64,000 nucleotides of DNA from Paraconiothyrium sp. Pb-2020 (taxonomy: Eukaryota > Ascomycota > Dothideomycetes > Pleosporales > Didymosphaeriaceae). Position numbers and translations under genes: made by a program. Below, in pieces: positions 35,885-48,593 of the stretch. The stretch lies in the NCBI GenBank assembly GCA_022419385.1, contig JAJUBI010000004.1:1116001-1180000 (forward strand), written 5' to 3'. Every line of letters begins with the position of its first letter. The stretch's first letter is position 1. The notes under the pieces were generated by a model, which saw only the letters and a list, made by a program, of their open reading frames with translations, made no database searches and was not told the DNA's origin.

Positions 35885-38347
35885 ACTATGTGGTTCTAGA
35901 ATCTAGTATGTGATCAGTGGCTCCTCGTAAGGTGCGCCAGGCGTGCAAAATTCACCGTGCCTGAGCGGTTTTGGGTCGAGAGCCAGCCGACTTAGCGGAA
36001 TTGAAGGGATAGAAGAGATCCAAAGTCTACAAAGTGATCCGAAACTACCTGTTCGACTATTGAACATGTTGCGTACATGCCAGAGCCCCCATAATCCTGT
36101 GAACCTGTCCTAAGCCGGCATCATAGGCCGTCTCAAGGACATCCCTCTCGTGCTTAGATTCGCCTTCGTATCGTCCTCATGGAAGCTTCGAGCGCTTCAC
36201 CTCGCTTAATCTCGCTTGAGGGCGCCTTTGATCCACAGTCGCTCTGATCCAGCTGCTCCAAGGCTGTTGATCCAGCACGTGATCCGGACGCGCGGCTTGG
36301 CGCCGGTCAGGCATAAAAGGCTGCCTCGCCCCGCGTCCCCTCTTTCTCTCTTTAGCTCTCTTAGCCATTTGGCTACGATGAACTGAAGCATAGTTCATTG
36401 TCGGATTGATCTCCGATAAGGTGTCCACGGGCACTGCAGCTCTTTCCTTATTTTTGACCCCGGGTCTCCTCTCACTGGGCTTGCTCATAGTTGAAATCAC
36501 AGTGTCGCCAGTGTAAGTTCCACACTCAAGTGTTTGCTGCCTTTGCTAACCTCGATCTTCAGACTGCACTGCCTCTGGCTGACGCGACCACCTTTTTTCA
36601 TTAAGCTGCCTCAGCGTCGCTGAGCACTTGAGGAAGATCGGATTTGCTTTACTCGAGACATTGGCTTTTGGGACATAGTGCTGTGGAGTGGGGTGTGTTT
36701 ATGTCAATTTGAGGGTTTAGATGCCCTTGCAACGTATACAAGTCAAGAGGAGCTACACCGCGCAGCGTACGCGATGCCGTGGTGTATGTATTGCTAGAGT
36801 GTATGTCATGTTGTCATATACACGTTGCTGTGTGTTGTTGTTCGATGCTAGGTCATTCAGACCATCGGAGGTACTTCAATTACTGCTTCAACAGATCCAT
36901 GTTACCGGGTGCACTATCCTAGCTGAAGTGACCATTTCTCTTCCCCCTTGAGTTATCTGCGCGTTACGTAGCGCTTCAGGAAGGGTATGTTGTTGTGGCT
37001 TCACGAGCATGCTCTCACTGTCGCGTGGAGTGTCCCCAGAGCCGTTTGCAGAGGAAAAACAAACTGCTTCTATCCTACCTCCGCGCATACTAACATCACG
37101 AACGCACTTCGTGAGCGTCGCGACTATGAGCTCCATTGACTGTATTGTCTCCTCCTCTCGCCTACGTATGGCATTTCCTCTTCGCCCTTCCTCGCATCCT
37201 CCTCATGACGCTCCCAAACCAATCCCGTTCATACAGCGCACACGCGTGCACCGCGACTTCTTTCGTTCTCCTCGAAGGCATGATCTCAAGTTCTCTTGCC
37301 ATAGTGGTAAACTGACGGCGAACCTCAAGACTACATCTCCCGAGAGTCCCTCACCATCTTCATCCCACCGCATTCGCCGTCTACAGCGTTCGCCGAACTG
37401 CTCAACAACCACGCACACCAACCACCAACCGAAGATATAATCGTAGCGCATCAGCAAATTTTCTCCAGCCAGCGACAGCGACCCTCAGACAGCATAGTGT
37501 AATCTGGATTGCCCTGAAATACATGGCAACAGTGCGGGCGTTTGGACATGGCGTGTTGAGCGAAGACAGTACATAGCACAAAATGAGATTCCCACTGTTT
37601 ACATCAAACGTACAACGTCTACTGAGTGACGTTGCGACGCAAAGTCCTTCTTCCTCAAGTCATTGGCAGCGCCATTGAGCTTAATGAAAAAGATGAATGG
37701 GGATAAACCAAAAATTATGCCGGAGGGTCGTCCGAAGACAGCCACTCCATGGGTCCCATCTGCAGCGTGCAATGCAGTGGGCTCCATGTGGACGCTGGGA
37801 TTCTTGAGCTCCAGCGCCCCCGACTAAAGACCAAGGGGCTGTTGGGGGAAAGGGGAGGGAAGGGGACAGCCCCAAAACCTTGGATGGAGAAGAAAAGAAA
37901 ACAGAGAAAAGACAGCTTGATATAGGTTCTTGGACGCGTTAGTAAGCCAAGGCGCTAAAAGTAACGTGACTTGATTCGGAGAGGGTGTGCCGTCTCTCCG
38001 AGGGTATGTCGTTGAAGTGAAGGAGGCTGTGATTGGTGGCCAGGCTCTGGTGACACTTGTGGTGGGCATGGACGCTCACTGTCGGCTAGGGTTTTTGTAC
38101 AGTGAAGAGCACACAATTGCTACACGAGAAGGAAGATAGACCCAGAGAGTACGAGCGGACTCTTTACTACAATCGTGTATAGTGCCTATGTAGGGATACT
38201 GATTGTGGAGGGTCCGCGAATCCTCTGCCTGTCAGATGCTGACGCGCCAGTCATAAACAAACCTCACCTTCCGGGCGTTCAGATCTGGCCGTCGACCATC
38301 GGGGTCCATGTGGGAATCCCATTCTATCAGTCCGACTGCTCGCTCGT
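35885..38347. other. 2.5 kb gene-poor stretch
   Basis: Only short or low-complexity frames, the longest being 143 codons at 37009-37440 (plus) without motif. A G-rich patch lies near 37840-37870. No transposon termini or RNA genes noticed. Confidence 0.4.
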
Positions 38348-39101
38348 CTACTCCAGCTGTAGACTACGCTCCTCATCTTCAGGAATCCGACCCCAGCGCG
38401 CCCTCATTTCCGCCGGGAGAAGCTCCAAGTCCTCAACACTGGCCAGGTTGATCTTTGGGAATACATCCTCCGCTCGGAACACGCAAGCCCACGCCAGCGG
38501 CATATCGATGCATTCCACGTCCTTGCAAGCAGAGAGAAGCTTGATGTACGCGTCAAGCACCGGCTTCAGGTATACACAATTAGGTTCGAGACGTCCGTGA
38601 GCAGACAGAGCACGACGCTGTGTGGCGATGGCATCACAGAGGATAGCACGCGCGGAGTGCTGGAGGTCGGTGAGGGGCTTTCGGGCGGCTATCACGGTAT
38701 TAGAACGTCTCTCACATCAGGAGATACTGCAGTAACTGACCAGCGCTAGGGTTGTCGAAGTCGATGTCAAGGAAGTCGAGCACACCGCTGCTCTCTAGGC
38801 CATCCGAGAGCTCGAAGCGCAATAGCTTCGTTGGCGGAGCCGCAACGGGACCGATCAAGTCGAGAAAGGCGGCAAAGCTACCAGCGTTGGTGCCGTCGTC
38901 GTCCTGGCCACGATAATCCCACATGCGGCTCCAGCTCTCTGCAGCGACAGTGTGCTCGAGGCTATCACTCGGTGCAGGAAGCGACGAAGCGCCGATGAGT
39001 GTGGTGGAGCCACTGGAAGCTGAGTCGCGGTGCGCGGGTGGAGATGCCTGGTCTTGGGCCTGCTGCTGGACAGATATCTTCTTCTTACTGGGTCCTGCCA
39101 T
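38348..39101 (-). CDS. Hypothetical 233-aa protein, two exons
   Basis: Exons 39101-38741 and 38688-38348 join in frame (GTCAGT donor, branch TCTAATACC, GTGATAG acceptor). The start MAGPSKKKISVQQQ is basic; residues 20-60 are Ser/Thr/Pro-rich. The rest looks globular, with LLRFELSDGLESSGVLDFLD and CIDMPLAWACVFRAEDVFP. I do not recognise a domain. Clean splicing and sustained open frame make it a credible gene. The upstream region has an A/G-rich leader. Confidence 0.6.
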
Positions 39102-42100
39102 TGTTTATCTTGTTTAGATTAGCTGTGCGGCTCGATATGGCGTGGTAACCGCGTTATGCTTACATTGCCACAGGTTGATAGAAGTGGTCGTTCGAAAAGT
39201 GTGTCAAGAGAATGTAGAGAAGTACAACGAAAAGGAAGGCGGCAGACCTTTATACCTGTGCAGACCGCACTAAGTTGACATTGGCATTCACGGTAGTTCC
39301 CGAACAGAACTCAACTTCCACGTTATATGTCGCAGGTTACGAGGGTGACCACGTCCTTGTCCTATACCCACCATAGGTACTCTTCTTGACTGATTTCGTG
39401 CAGGTCGGAATTCCACCGCCCTCTACATGTCGCCGCGTACCGCACGATCGAAATGCTCTCAGCATATCCGTAATGAGCAGTGTGTATCGTCCAGCCTATC
39501 ATATAGCAACCCGATCGAGAATGTTCACCACGAAGAGTTCGAAAGGTTGCCGCAGCGGCAGCGCGTCCGATTGAAGTGAACACCACACGAGTTGACGCCC
39601 AACTGGTGTTAGGATACAGCGTCAGCCCTGCTACCAGGCTACAATTGGAATACATGGCATAGTATGGTTTCAAAAGGGCGGTCGCCCGAACGAGGCGTGA
39701 CAGAATCCTCTTGGAGACAAAGGCAACAATACAACGCAACTCGTGGAGGGCCTCGGGACTGCAATTGTTGGACCGGCCAAACGTGGGCAGGAGCTTCGTA
39801 GACGTGCTGAACCTGATATGGGACTGCTTCGACAGAGCACGGTAAGGGCGTTCTACGTCTCGCCTCATCGCATGGGTAGGTGAGGCAGCTTCATGGGATT
39901 TGCTTGCATTGCCGGGGTGCGGGCTGCCTTTGCGAAGTGCGTTATCTGATACTGAGGCATTCTGGGTAGAAGGCGCACCTGGGTACAAGCGCTAGCCAGG
40001 GAACTATAGGAGAGACTAAGATATATATGGGTGGAGCGATAAGGGTCCACGATGAATAGAAATCTAGAAAGAAGAGGAACATAGAAAAGGATTTCAAGAT
40101 TTGAGACTTGGTAGCGCTGCACCCCTAGCCTTAGTCGGAAAGAGATAGTGGGTAAGTAAGACTGAACAGGTATTGCACTAAGGTGACGAAGTGGATGAGG
40201 GTTCGTCACAGGTCGAGCGAGCTTAGATATACCTGATTTTAATTGTCTGATTGTATGACAACCGGCGATGGCTGTTAGGTTTGTGGCAGATTCCTCTAAG
40301 CACGCTGTGAAATAACAACAAGTCGTGGAATGATCGGAGATGGTACGTCTACACAGTAGACGTATTAGACGACCTCTGTCTCTGAAGAAGTCATAGACAC
40401 TGAGACCAACATATGAAAGATGTGGATACACATGTGAGAGCTGTTTCTGGATTGCAGCTCTGTTAACGCTATTGGTTGTCACTTTCCAAGAGGGCACTGA
40501 TCGCAGATTTGTTTATTTTGAATGGGGAGCCTTCAACGATTGTAAAGCCGATATACAGGATCGAGCGATTTTGCTATGCCATAAGCATACCAAGCATGTT
40601 GCAACAAATCGCATGGATGACACGTGAATATTCATATTTCAATTAGGTTAGTGGATCTCTACTATGCCCCTTTTAACCTCCATAAGTTGCATTGTGCCAC
40701 AAAGTCGGACCAAGGAGAGTTGATCCAAGAATTTGAAGGAGCGGATAGAACCACCGATTGCACAAAGGATGTAATAAGTAGAGAAGTCCTGAGCTACTGG
40801 TCACAACGGCCACAAAATCTACCTTGTCCTGGTTTTCGACTCACTACTGTGTAATGAGGCTACACAAATCTACTCTCAAGGGACCGGTCGAGACATCAAT
40901 GCGCTAAGTACACTTCGTGCCAACGGGCCACGGATTCATCAAGCTCGATCGCAGGAGGTGACGCAAAGCTAGAGAAGCTTGCCGTACAAGAATGCAGCTT
41001 TTTGAGAAACGCATCTCCCGGACGTCTCTCAGTGTACGTCCAGCTCAGTAACCACATGATCAACGTATCCAATGTCCAAGCATTTGTCCGCCCCTATACC
41101 CCTCTGCTTGTTCCTAATCGAGGGTGCACCATGCAGCTGCCTCTTGAAAAGCGTTACTTCAGCAGTGATCGTTGTTCCACATCCCAAAGAGTATGTCATG
41201 GTCAAATTGATAGTGTGCTGGTTTCTGTATACAGGCGCTGGGCAAGCTCCGACACATTGGAGCTCTCTGGGAGTTCTCCGTGCCGGAGGGGGTAGGAATC
41301 TCCAAAGCCTCAATCCTTCTACAGACACGAAAATGTAGCAAAGACTGTGTATCTCCGACTACCCAGACGGACTTCCAGGTCATGGCGCTGCCACTTCTTG
41401 TTCAGTATCCTCCTCTACCACATAATGCTCTGAAAGCGCCATGGGCTATTGATCTTCTGACTGTTCCTCGTTGGAACTCGAAGGGGGCGCGGTAGGAGGG
41501 GAAGATCTCATGTATCGTAAGATTGGCATTCGATGAACAGGCGATCGATCGAGGGTGTCAGGACGAGGAAAGCGTTTCTGCGCACTGAAAGTTACTCGAC
41601 TTCTCCTAAGAAAAGCAGTTGCGGAAGCCGACGTGCTGATAGCGTTGCTGCAATAGCTGCTCGTTGAAAGGGACAGCGCTCCTACGACTAATTTAGTTAT
41701 GCTATTCGAATGGGTGAGGACGAAGTCTTCATGGTGCCCGAGCGCTCCTGTGTTTGGCGTGAGGCAACGAGAAGGCCTTTGTGAAATGAATGAGATCTCA
41801 TGAGGGGCTCACTGGTAACGCTTTCGCTTGAACTGCAATCACTAGTGAAGCACCCTGTTCATCTTCTGTTTGTTGGAGAGGATATGCGTCGACTGGCAGG
41901 GTTCAAGTTGTAGTATGCGCTGTGCGTTTTGAGAGAATATAAACGGTCCATTAGGTGGTCTGCATCGTTGGTAGAATGCTGCAGATGGCCATTCATGTCA
42001 AGGAGTCTTAGCAATTTGTGGGCTGCTCAATATGTTGTCTTTGTGCGTGATACCGGCCTTGCTCCTGCCTTCGGTGCCTGCCCATCACTGCCTTGCCGTT

Positions 42101-42999
42101 TGTTTATCTTCACTCGCCCCACCCACATCGCTTGCCGTTATTCACTTAAACTTCCCAAATATCCTATTCTATCTTTTTTATCAGGTATATAAACTTATTA
42201 AAAACGTCCAAGTTCGCTGATGGTAGCCAGGCCTGAAGCAGTGCAGGAGGCGCACGGGTAGAGGTGAGTTGCGTTGCGGATCTGGAGGTGGGCGTTTGGG
42301 CGTGTGAACGGGTGTAAACCTTAGAGTTTGGCCGTTACTCATCGGAATTCCGGTGGGGTTGACCTTTTGTTCGAGTAACGTAGCCGACACTTTGTCTTTT
42401 TTTGCGATCTTCTGGATTTCGGTGCCCACCCCCGCGCTCGTAGTAGGAACGCGCTGCTTTCCCAGGCCACTTACCACACCCTATACGTATTATAGCCTTT
42501 CCTCCAGACACTCTTCATATGAATCACTATTGAAGTATTTGATTTACACATGAGCTAAAGCGTGGCGGAAATATGTTCTACGTGTTGCCAGTCACGAGTG
42601 GACTCCCGCTCCTCACTCCTGACAATCCTCGCTATCAGCAGGTTGCTCTATGAAATAGTAAGCATCAAATTTTCAGACGGGATAGTAACGCCACTCGTCA
42701 TATATTCACGAAAGATATGGTTACAATTACGGGCTGAAATATCTGGGACGTTCAATTGAATTGCAAAGATTTACATTATACTTTCTCACTCGCTCACGAG
42801 AAATGCTACGATAGTTACAGAAAAATTGAAAAAAGATTGGTAACCAGGTCTAAGACGTAGGAATCGATGAGGCGCGCTCACAGTACAAACAAGCTGCTTC
42901 TTGTTCGACGCGAAAAGGTCTAGACGTCCAGATGTTGTGACCTTTTATTCCCCAAACGTCTCCTCTCGACCTGGCCCGTTCAGGCTATGAGCGGATGTT
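39102..42999. other. 3.9 kb with no well-supported gene
   Basis: Two overlapping minus frames of 208-210 codons (39988-39362 and 40497-39865) are open but lack a family match and overlap each other. One or both may be relics. From 40.5 to 43 kb only short frames occur. No tRNA or repeat noticed. Confidence 0.4.
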
Positions 43000-43638
43000 T
43001 TAGGCATCACGGTGCTGTTGAAACCGGCGCTCCATGCGCTCCTCCATCGCCTGGCCCTCTGCACGCACCCGGTCGAGGTGCCAGTCACGGCACGATCCAA
43101 TGCTGAATCGATACCATGAAGGCTGGCACGTGCCTCCATCCCGCCGACCGCAGGAGCACCTCACTACACTGAAATCGATTGTGGTGTACCCGGGTACGGC
43201 CTTTCCTCGCAGTTCCAATCCACGATGAGTCTGCCCACAATCCGGGCACAAGACGCCGCAAGACTTGCCTACAGGAACCACGGCAAGGTGAAGAGAGCGA
43301 TTGTCGCGCATGGTCTCCTGGCAAAGTATCCCCGTCGATACGTCCCTCGCGGTGAAAATGTGCCTGCAGCGAGCGCATTCCAGGCGGCCGAAAGCATGCT
43401 CACCTTCTTGTAGCTTCAAAGGGTTCTGCTGACCACAATGGTCGCACCACCAGGCGCCGTCGTTACCATCGCTACAAATAGATTGCAGAGCAGCATGCTC
43501 GGGACCATGAACGGAGAACACCTTTTGGCGACGGTTCACATTGGTTTGCGAATTTCCAGCTGCGGTGCGACGTGTATGCCCTCCGAGGAAGATATGGGCC
43601 TGAACCGCGTTGCGAAGACGTGCCAATAAGGAAGGCAT
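43000..43638 (-). CDS. Double zinc ribbon protein
   Basis: Single exon, 212 aa, starting MPSLLARLRNAVQAH. Paired cysteines form two ribbon-like units: WWCDHCGQQN with LECARCRHIF, then GVLCPDCGQTH with VVRCSCGRRD. The arrangement resembles the fungal family annotated as probable double zinc ribbon proteins, whose function is not established. The C-terminus is helical and charged (EGQAMEERMERRFQQH). There is no signal peptide, so it is probably cytosolic or nuclear. The family call rests on the Cys pattern and the WWCxxC start of the first ribbon. Confidence 0.65.
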   Translation of the reverse strand: MPSLLARLRNAVQAHIFLGGHTRRTAAGNSQTNVNRRQKVFSVHGPEHAALQSICSDGNDGAWWCDHCGQQNPLKLQEGEHAFGRLECARCRHIFTARDVSTGILCQETMRDNRSLHLAVVPVGKSCGVLCPDCGQTHRGLELRGKAVPGYTTIDFSVVRCSCGRRDGGTCQPSWYRFSIGSCRDWHLDRVRAEGQAMEERMERRFQQHRDA

Positions 43639-44253
43639 TTTGCGTGGGTATTTGGAAAATAGGGGTTGGTAGGGTTGGTAAGTTTTATGAAGAAGTTGTT
43701 CAACAATTACTCGAAGTTGCGGGTCGTAGTGAGTGTTGACTCTTTTTCTGTCCGGAAAGGAATGATTAAGGAAATTATATATAATATACAGGAAGGGGTG
43801 TCACTTCTCACTCACCATCACGTGCAGCGATGGGGTGAGAAGTCAAAGTGAAACCATCATTGTAGGTAGATAATACAGATGTATATGTTGATTGTTTCTG
43901 AACAAAGACTGACAAGCCTGCATTGTTAACTGTAGAAGTTTGAGTGAGGATCTAGGAGACGTTTGAATTCGTCCAAGCTAGATGTACGTAACGACCGTTC
44001 CACAGAGCAGTTTTATAACGCTGAGTTGAAGGTAACCGGGTAAAATGGTAGACTCTCTTCTTGGCTTCACCCTTAGATAATTCCACGGCCTGATCATAGT
44101 CTCACCTCTCCAGAACCTCCCAGACATTCCAGCCCCCGCCTATTCCACGACGACTTGCTTGCCCTAAGCATACTCAACTCGCTTGAAACTTGCCCGTCCC
44201 GAGACAAGCGTTTGGCGCCATTGTCTCGCTTCTTGCCACACTCCTCGGAGCAA
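43639..44253. other. Intergenic
   Basis: AT-richer than the surroundings (43.7-43.9 kb), with no coding segment. Upstream of the zinc-ribbon gene and downstream of the 93-aa gene. Confidence 0.4.
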
Positions 44254-44633
44254 TCAGGCTCGGACAATATCGATTCCCTCCAGTGCCACAGCGTCGCCCT
44301 GCCGTCTATGCTCACTGATCACCATCTTGTACTTCCGCCACTCTCCCTTGTACTCGTCAAGAGGGTAATGTAAGCCGGCGGGGACTAAGAATGGAAGATA
44401 CAATGTGACCGGCGCCCATGGCCTTCTGCTTCAGCTCTTCGAGAGGATCGGTATCGTCGGGGCCTATGACGACCTAGTAACTGTAAGTCAAGTGATGGAA
44501 TCTTCTGATACAGGTGCCTTACCAAGACGGTACGGTCATGGGGAGAATCGTTGGCCTCGATGGTTAGGTCTAGAAGGTTGTGGCGACCCTTCGCGTACTC
44601 GACAACGTCTTCAACGTTGAAGGTGTCGGACAT
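44254..44633 (-). CDS. Hypothetical 93-aa protein, three exons
   Basis: Exons 44633-44523, 44473-44402 and 44352-44254 (111, 72 and 99 nt) are all phase 0. Introns are both 49 nt (GTAAGG...TTACTAG and GTATCT...TTGACGAG). The protein starts MSDTFNVEDVVEYAKGR, passes through RTVLVVIGPDDTDPLEELKQ and ends EGIDIVRA. It is compact, charged and without signal peptide or TM segment. No family recognised. The symmetric exon phases and sustained frame argue for a real gene. Confidence 0.55.
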
Positions 44634-45020
44634 GATTAGCTCGTACGTGGTGTTCTTGTAGCGTGTATGTAGGAGATGGTCGGGGGCTAGGGATAGAGGA
44701 CAAGATGGTAGTGGTTGAGCTGTATATGTGGTGATTGTTGGCGCTAGCTACGATAGCTTAAAGGTTGATGGGATGTAGAGAATGTTCCAAATCAGTGTCT
44801 GAGGGAGGGCCATATACTGACTAGGAAAGAGCTGAGAAGATGAATCAGAACACTAGGCTTGAACAAGTAGTATGTGTGAAGGAGGGTTGGTTGCCCTGCA
44901 AACCTTGCAGCACGATAGATTGACTGTATCAGGAACAACCTGAGGATGTGACGGGCCGCTTGCCTTCGTCACCGGCGTATGGTAGCAGTTGAACCAACGA
45001 TCATTGCCAATCTCACTCCA
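44634..45020. other. Intergenic
   Basis: 387 bp, GT-rich on the plus strand, between the zinc-cluster gene's stop and the 93-aa gene's start, both on the minus strand. It should hold a terminator and a promoter. Confidence 0.4.
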
Positions 45021-46380
45021 TCAGGCGTGAAGAGCGAAGCCGACTGTTTTGGCGGGATTGTGTAGGAGATACAAGTCCGACATCTTTAGTCGTGGTCGCA
45101 AGATCTCGCAGATCTTCAAGCAGATCTTGCCCAACCGTCGCGTTATGGTCCATGTTTCAAGGCAGCACATCATTGCCGCCCAATGAGCAAACAGCATCAA
45201 TGCTGGCATGTCTTCTTCCTCTAGCAGATATATGAAGCGGATATCAATCCCACCCATAGCTTCAACATACCATCGCAAGTATTGAGGTCCAGGAATGCGT
45301 ACTACGAGAGGCCCCAATTGTTTCCAGAAATCGAAATATGGGTTGTCCTCCGCCGTGCTATTCTCTCCAATAGCACAGAAGTCGGCGAGTTGGCGATCAA
45401 GTTCATTGCACGGATCACCGATAACCAGTGGTTGCTTGGAGGACAGAAACATAGGTAGCCAAATGCTTTGCGGGTGGAATGGCTTCGTTCGCATGAGTAA
45501 ATCTGTGATGCCAATCTGGAATCGTAGCCAGCCCCATTGCAGTTCTCCGGTGTCCTGACTATAACTCAAATATTCTTCTGAGCTGGAGACAAGCGAATTC
45601 AGCAGCATGGAGGTTGTGAGCACCGAGTCTGCCTCCTTCACGCCATTGAAAGACACGACCGCCTTCTGTAGACCGCGGATCGCAAGTTGGCAATGGAACG
45701 TTTCTGTCATTCGATACGGTTGCGTCCTGCACCCTAAGCCCTGTAAATGGCACGCCGAGAGCGCGAGCATGGCGTGCATCACAATTGGGTATTCTTTGCC
45801 AAGCTCAACCGCTTTTGAGGAGAGTATCTCAGCGTGCCCTAGGTCTTTGAAATGGTTCGATGCGGTTGTGACAAAGTGGTGTAACAAGTCTAGATCGTAT
45901 CTCGTATACGCATCGGCGCTCATGAGGACTGGCAAGGTACGCGCTCCAGGCCATAGAGTCGACGGGACGTTCGCGGCGAGGGTTCTAGGTGAGGCTCGGC
46001 GGCGCAATGGTGCAGAGGGGTATATGCACGCCGTTTCCTTCTGTAGACACAATGAACAAGTGGGCTTACGCTCATCGCACTGCGGCTTTGTTAGCATTGC
46101 TAGCATCAATGTCGCAACGTCATGTGATGAACCATCTCATCCTTCCCCTAGGCAAGCTGATGTAACCGCACAACTGCCAATGACAGCACGTTGGGAAAGT
46201 GGGGATGACACAGACCTTCTTGCGCCGTTTCCTACAACCCTCGCAACCAGACCTGGACTTGCTATGTGACCTTCTCGTCCAGCAGTGTTCCAATACCGTA
46301 GGCCCCAATGGCTCTGATGCGATCGGTGTAGTTACGGCGCGAGGTCGAACGCGGAAGACATGCAGGGAGGCATCCATCAT
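45021..46380 (-). CDS. Zn(II)2Cys6 transcription factor, UPC2-like type
   Basis: Exons 46380-46216 and 46079-45021 give 407 aa. The cluster is split by the intron: RRSHSKSRSGCEGCRKRRKK joins CDERKPTCSLCLQKETACIY, matching C-x2-C-x6-C-x6-C-x2-C-x6-C. The motif order resembles the sterol uptake control (Upc2) class, with a short basic arm before the cluster and a regulatory domain after it (YDLDLLHHFVTTASNHF, HAMLALSACHLQGLG, QWGWLRFQIGITDLL). It is transcribed away from the carboxylesterase with 459 bp between the starts, so the two may be co-regulated. The target genes are unknown. Confidence 0.85.
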
Positions 46381-46839
46381 CCAGATGCGGCAGGCAGCGT
46401 ATTCGGTACCGGCGGCGACAGGAGCGACAGTGACTGCGGGTCATCGCAGGCTTTTTGTACAGACAATGCGCGTTGTAGGCTTACCGGTGTAGCCCTCGTA
46501 AAAAGAAACAGCGACCCAGCGATCTGCGACTGTATGGGCAGGTCTGCCAAGGGCGTATACGGTTGCTGGCGTTGTGCCCGGGGGTGGTGACCGCTGATTG
46601 GCTGGACTTTCGTATTTGGAAAGACCCAGCCCGCAGCCCCTACGAGTACAGCCGCTTCTCCACACACGACCATAACACCACATTTCAAATGGCCTCGGAT
46701 TATTTGCAGCTTGCTTTTGCTTACCTTGTGCTGAGCATAGCGTACAACTACCCTTACGAGTCGGTTATGTAATTAAGAACTTCCCCCCGTCGCCTCCAAG
46801 ACTTCCATTTCAATCGCACCTGTTCGGGAAAGTGGGACT
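46381..46839. promoter_or_regulatory. Bidirectional intergenic region between regulator and esterase
   Basis: 459 bp separate the two divergent starts. No TATA box was clear. Zn2Cys6 factors often bind CGG-containing sites, but I did not find a convincing inverted pair by eye. Confidence 0.45.
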
Positions 46840-48593
46840 ATGATCGCTTACAGTTCTCTCGCTAGTGTTCTTACTTGCGTTTCAGTTGCGCAATCATACA
46901 CTTCTTATCCACATCTTGTTGACTTGGGCTACGCAAAACACGTTCCGACATGGACTAACATTACCGTCGCCGGCACCGAATTGCTGCACTACAACAACAT
47001 CCGCTACGCGCAAACCCCGTCGGGAGAGCTTCGCTTCCGAAAGCCGAAAACACCACCTGGCTACCAGCCTGGATATCAGAATGGCAACCGCACTCCCTGG
47101 GTTACAGATTGTATCTCCTCCGCGCATCCTGACGTGCCCTTTCCGCTCATCAATGGTTCGACCTGGGGCTCCGAGGATTGCCTCTTCCTGAATGTGATCA
47201 AACCGAAGAACGCAAAAGAAGGCGACAACCTCCCTGTTCTGCACTGGGTCGTGGGATCCGCATACTCCTTTGGTGGTAAAGATTGGACCGGCCTCGGCAT
47301 CAATACGTACGGGCTCTACAACCGGCCGATGAACATGACAGATCAGTTCATCATTGTCACGCATAACTATCGGTATGAGGGACTTTCTGCAAGAAGCTCC
47401 AGGATTGAAAAAAAGGCAGACTGGGAATCTCTGGGTGGCTGCCAAAACTTGAGGATGACATGAACGGCAACGTTGGAGTTTGGGACACGCTTGCAGCCAT
47501 AGATTGGACCAAAAACCATATCTCTAAGTTCGGTGGCGACCCCGACCGCATTACCGCCATTGGGCAAAGCGCTGGCGCGGGCATCCTGACTTGGCTGCTA
47601 TTGAGCGAGGAAGGAGGCCTGACACTTCCATTTGACCAAGTTTGGATTTCCTCCCCAGCCATACCTCCAAGACGCAAGCTCGAGCGATCTCGTCCAGTGT
47701 TCAATTTCGTCCTCAACGCCACAGGCTGTGACGACGTAAGATGCATGCGCAATATACCCGAGTCGACCATCCGCACCGCGAATAAATTGATCATGGAACA
47801 AGTTCCCTCGGTCGGAGGTGGCTCGCTTGGACTAGACCCTGGCTTCACGCCAACGGTCGACGGAGAGCTAGTGTCAGAACTTCCGGCTACGGCATTTGCG
47901 CATGGGGAGTTTAACAAGTGCATCAGGAAGTTGGTTGTTGCTAACACGGCGTTTGAGGCAAGTTCAAACATATTTCACCACCCTGTAGGCCGTACTGATG
48001 AAGAAATAGGGACTCGGACTATCTTCTGACCACAATATGCCTTCTCGTTTTCCCGATCTCGTCCGCGCAAACATCCCGAACGCTTCAGACAAAAGCATCG
48101 CAAAGCTCCAATCTTTGTACAATTTTTCGCCCGACAGGCCCAAGAAGCTAGCATGGGATCATATCACGGACATCGTGTTCAGCTGTACTGCGTCGAACAT
48201 CGTAAAGGCATACAGTGACATCGCGAGACAGTATCTATTCTCTGTACCGCCGGCAACGCATGGCATGGATCTCACCTGTACGCTGAACCTTGGTATTACT
48301 CAACATCGCTAACGCTGGTAGACTTCTTCTACGCTGACAAAGCCACGACACCGGTGGTGGACCTTGAAACGGCTGTCTCTTCTGAGAGCTACTTGCTGCA
48401 GTTCATCTTCCGGGAGGACATCAAGGCACCTGGACCCGGAACAGACCTCTCAGAGTGGCCAGTCTTCGGGGATGGCGGGGTCACTGCAAACATCACCGCT
48501 AGAGGATATACATTCGGACCGTTGACGAAGGAGGTAGATCAGCGGTGTGCGTACATCAATGAGTTGATATTGGATCCACAGAATGGTGTGTAG
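46840..48593 (+). CDS. Secreted type-B carboxylesterase/lipase
   Basis: Alpha/beta hydrolase with signal peptide (MIAYSSLASVLTCVSVAQS). Exons 46840-47372, 47420-47957, 48010-48277 and 48322-48593 give 536 aa. The family entry NIRYAQTPSGELRFRKP and WGSEDCLFLNV are clear. The nucleophile Ser sits in GQSAGAG at about residue 226. The oxyanion-hole stretch, usually a HGGG motif, reads HWVVGSAYSFGG, so the typical HGG is missing. The second intron begins with GC (GAG|GCAAGT) and ends AAATAG, restoring AFEGLGLSS. The short C-terminal part ends PQNGV and I could not place the catalytic His. Substrate unknown; the changed oxyanion motif makes activity uncertain. Confidence 0.85.

Noticed and set aside
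39362..40497. Two overlapping minus frames of 208 and 210 codons as separate genes
   Set aside because: They overlap in different frames, have no recognised domain and no credible joining introns; kept only as a remark.
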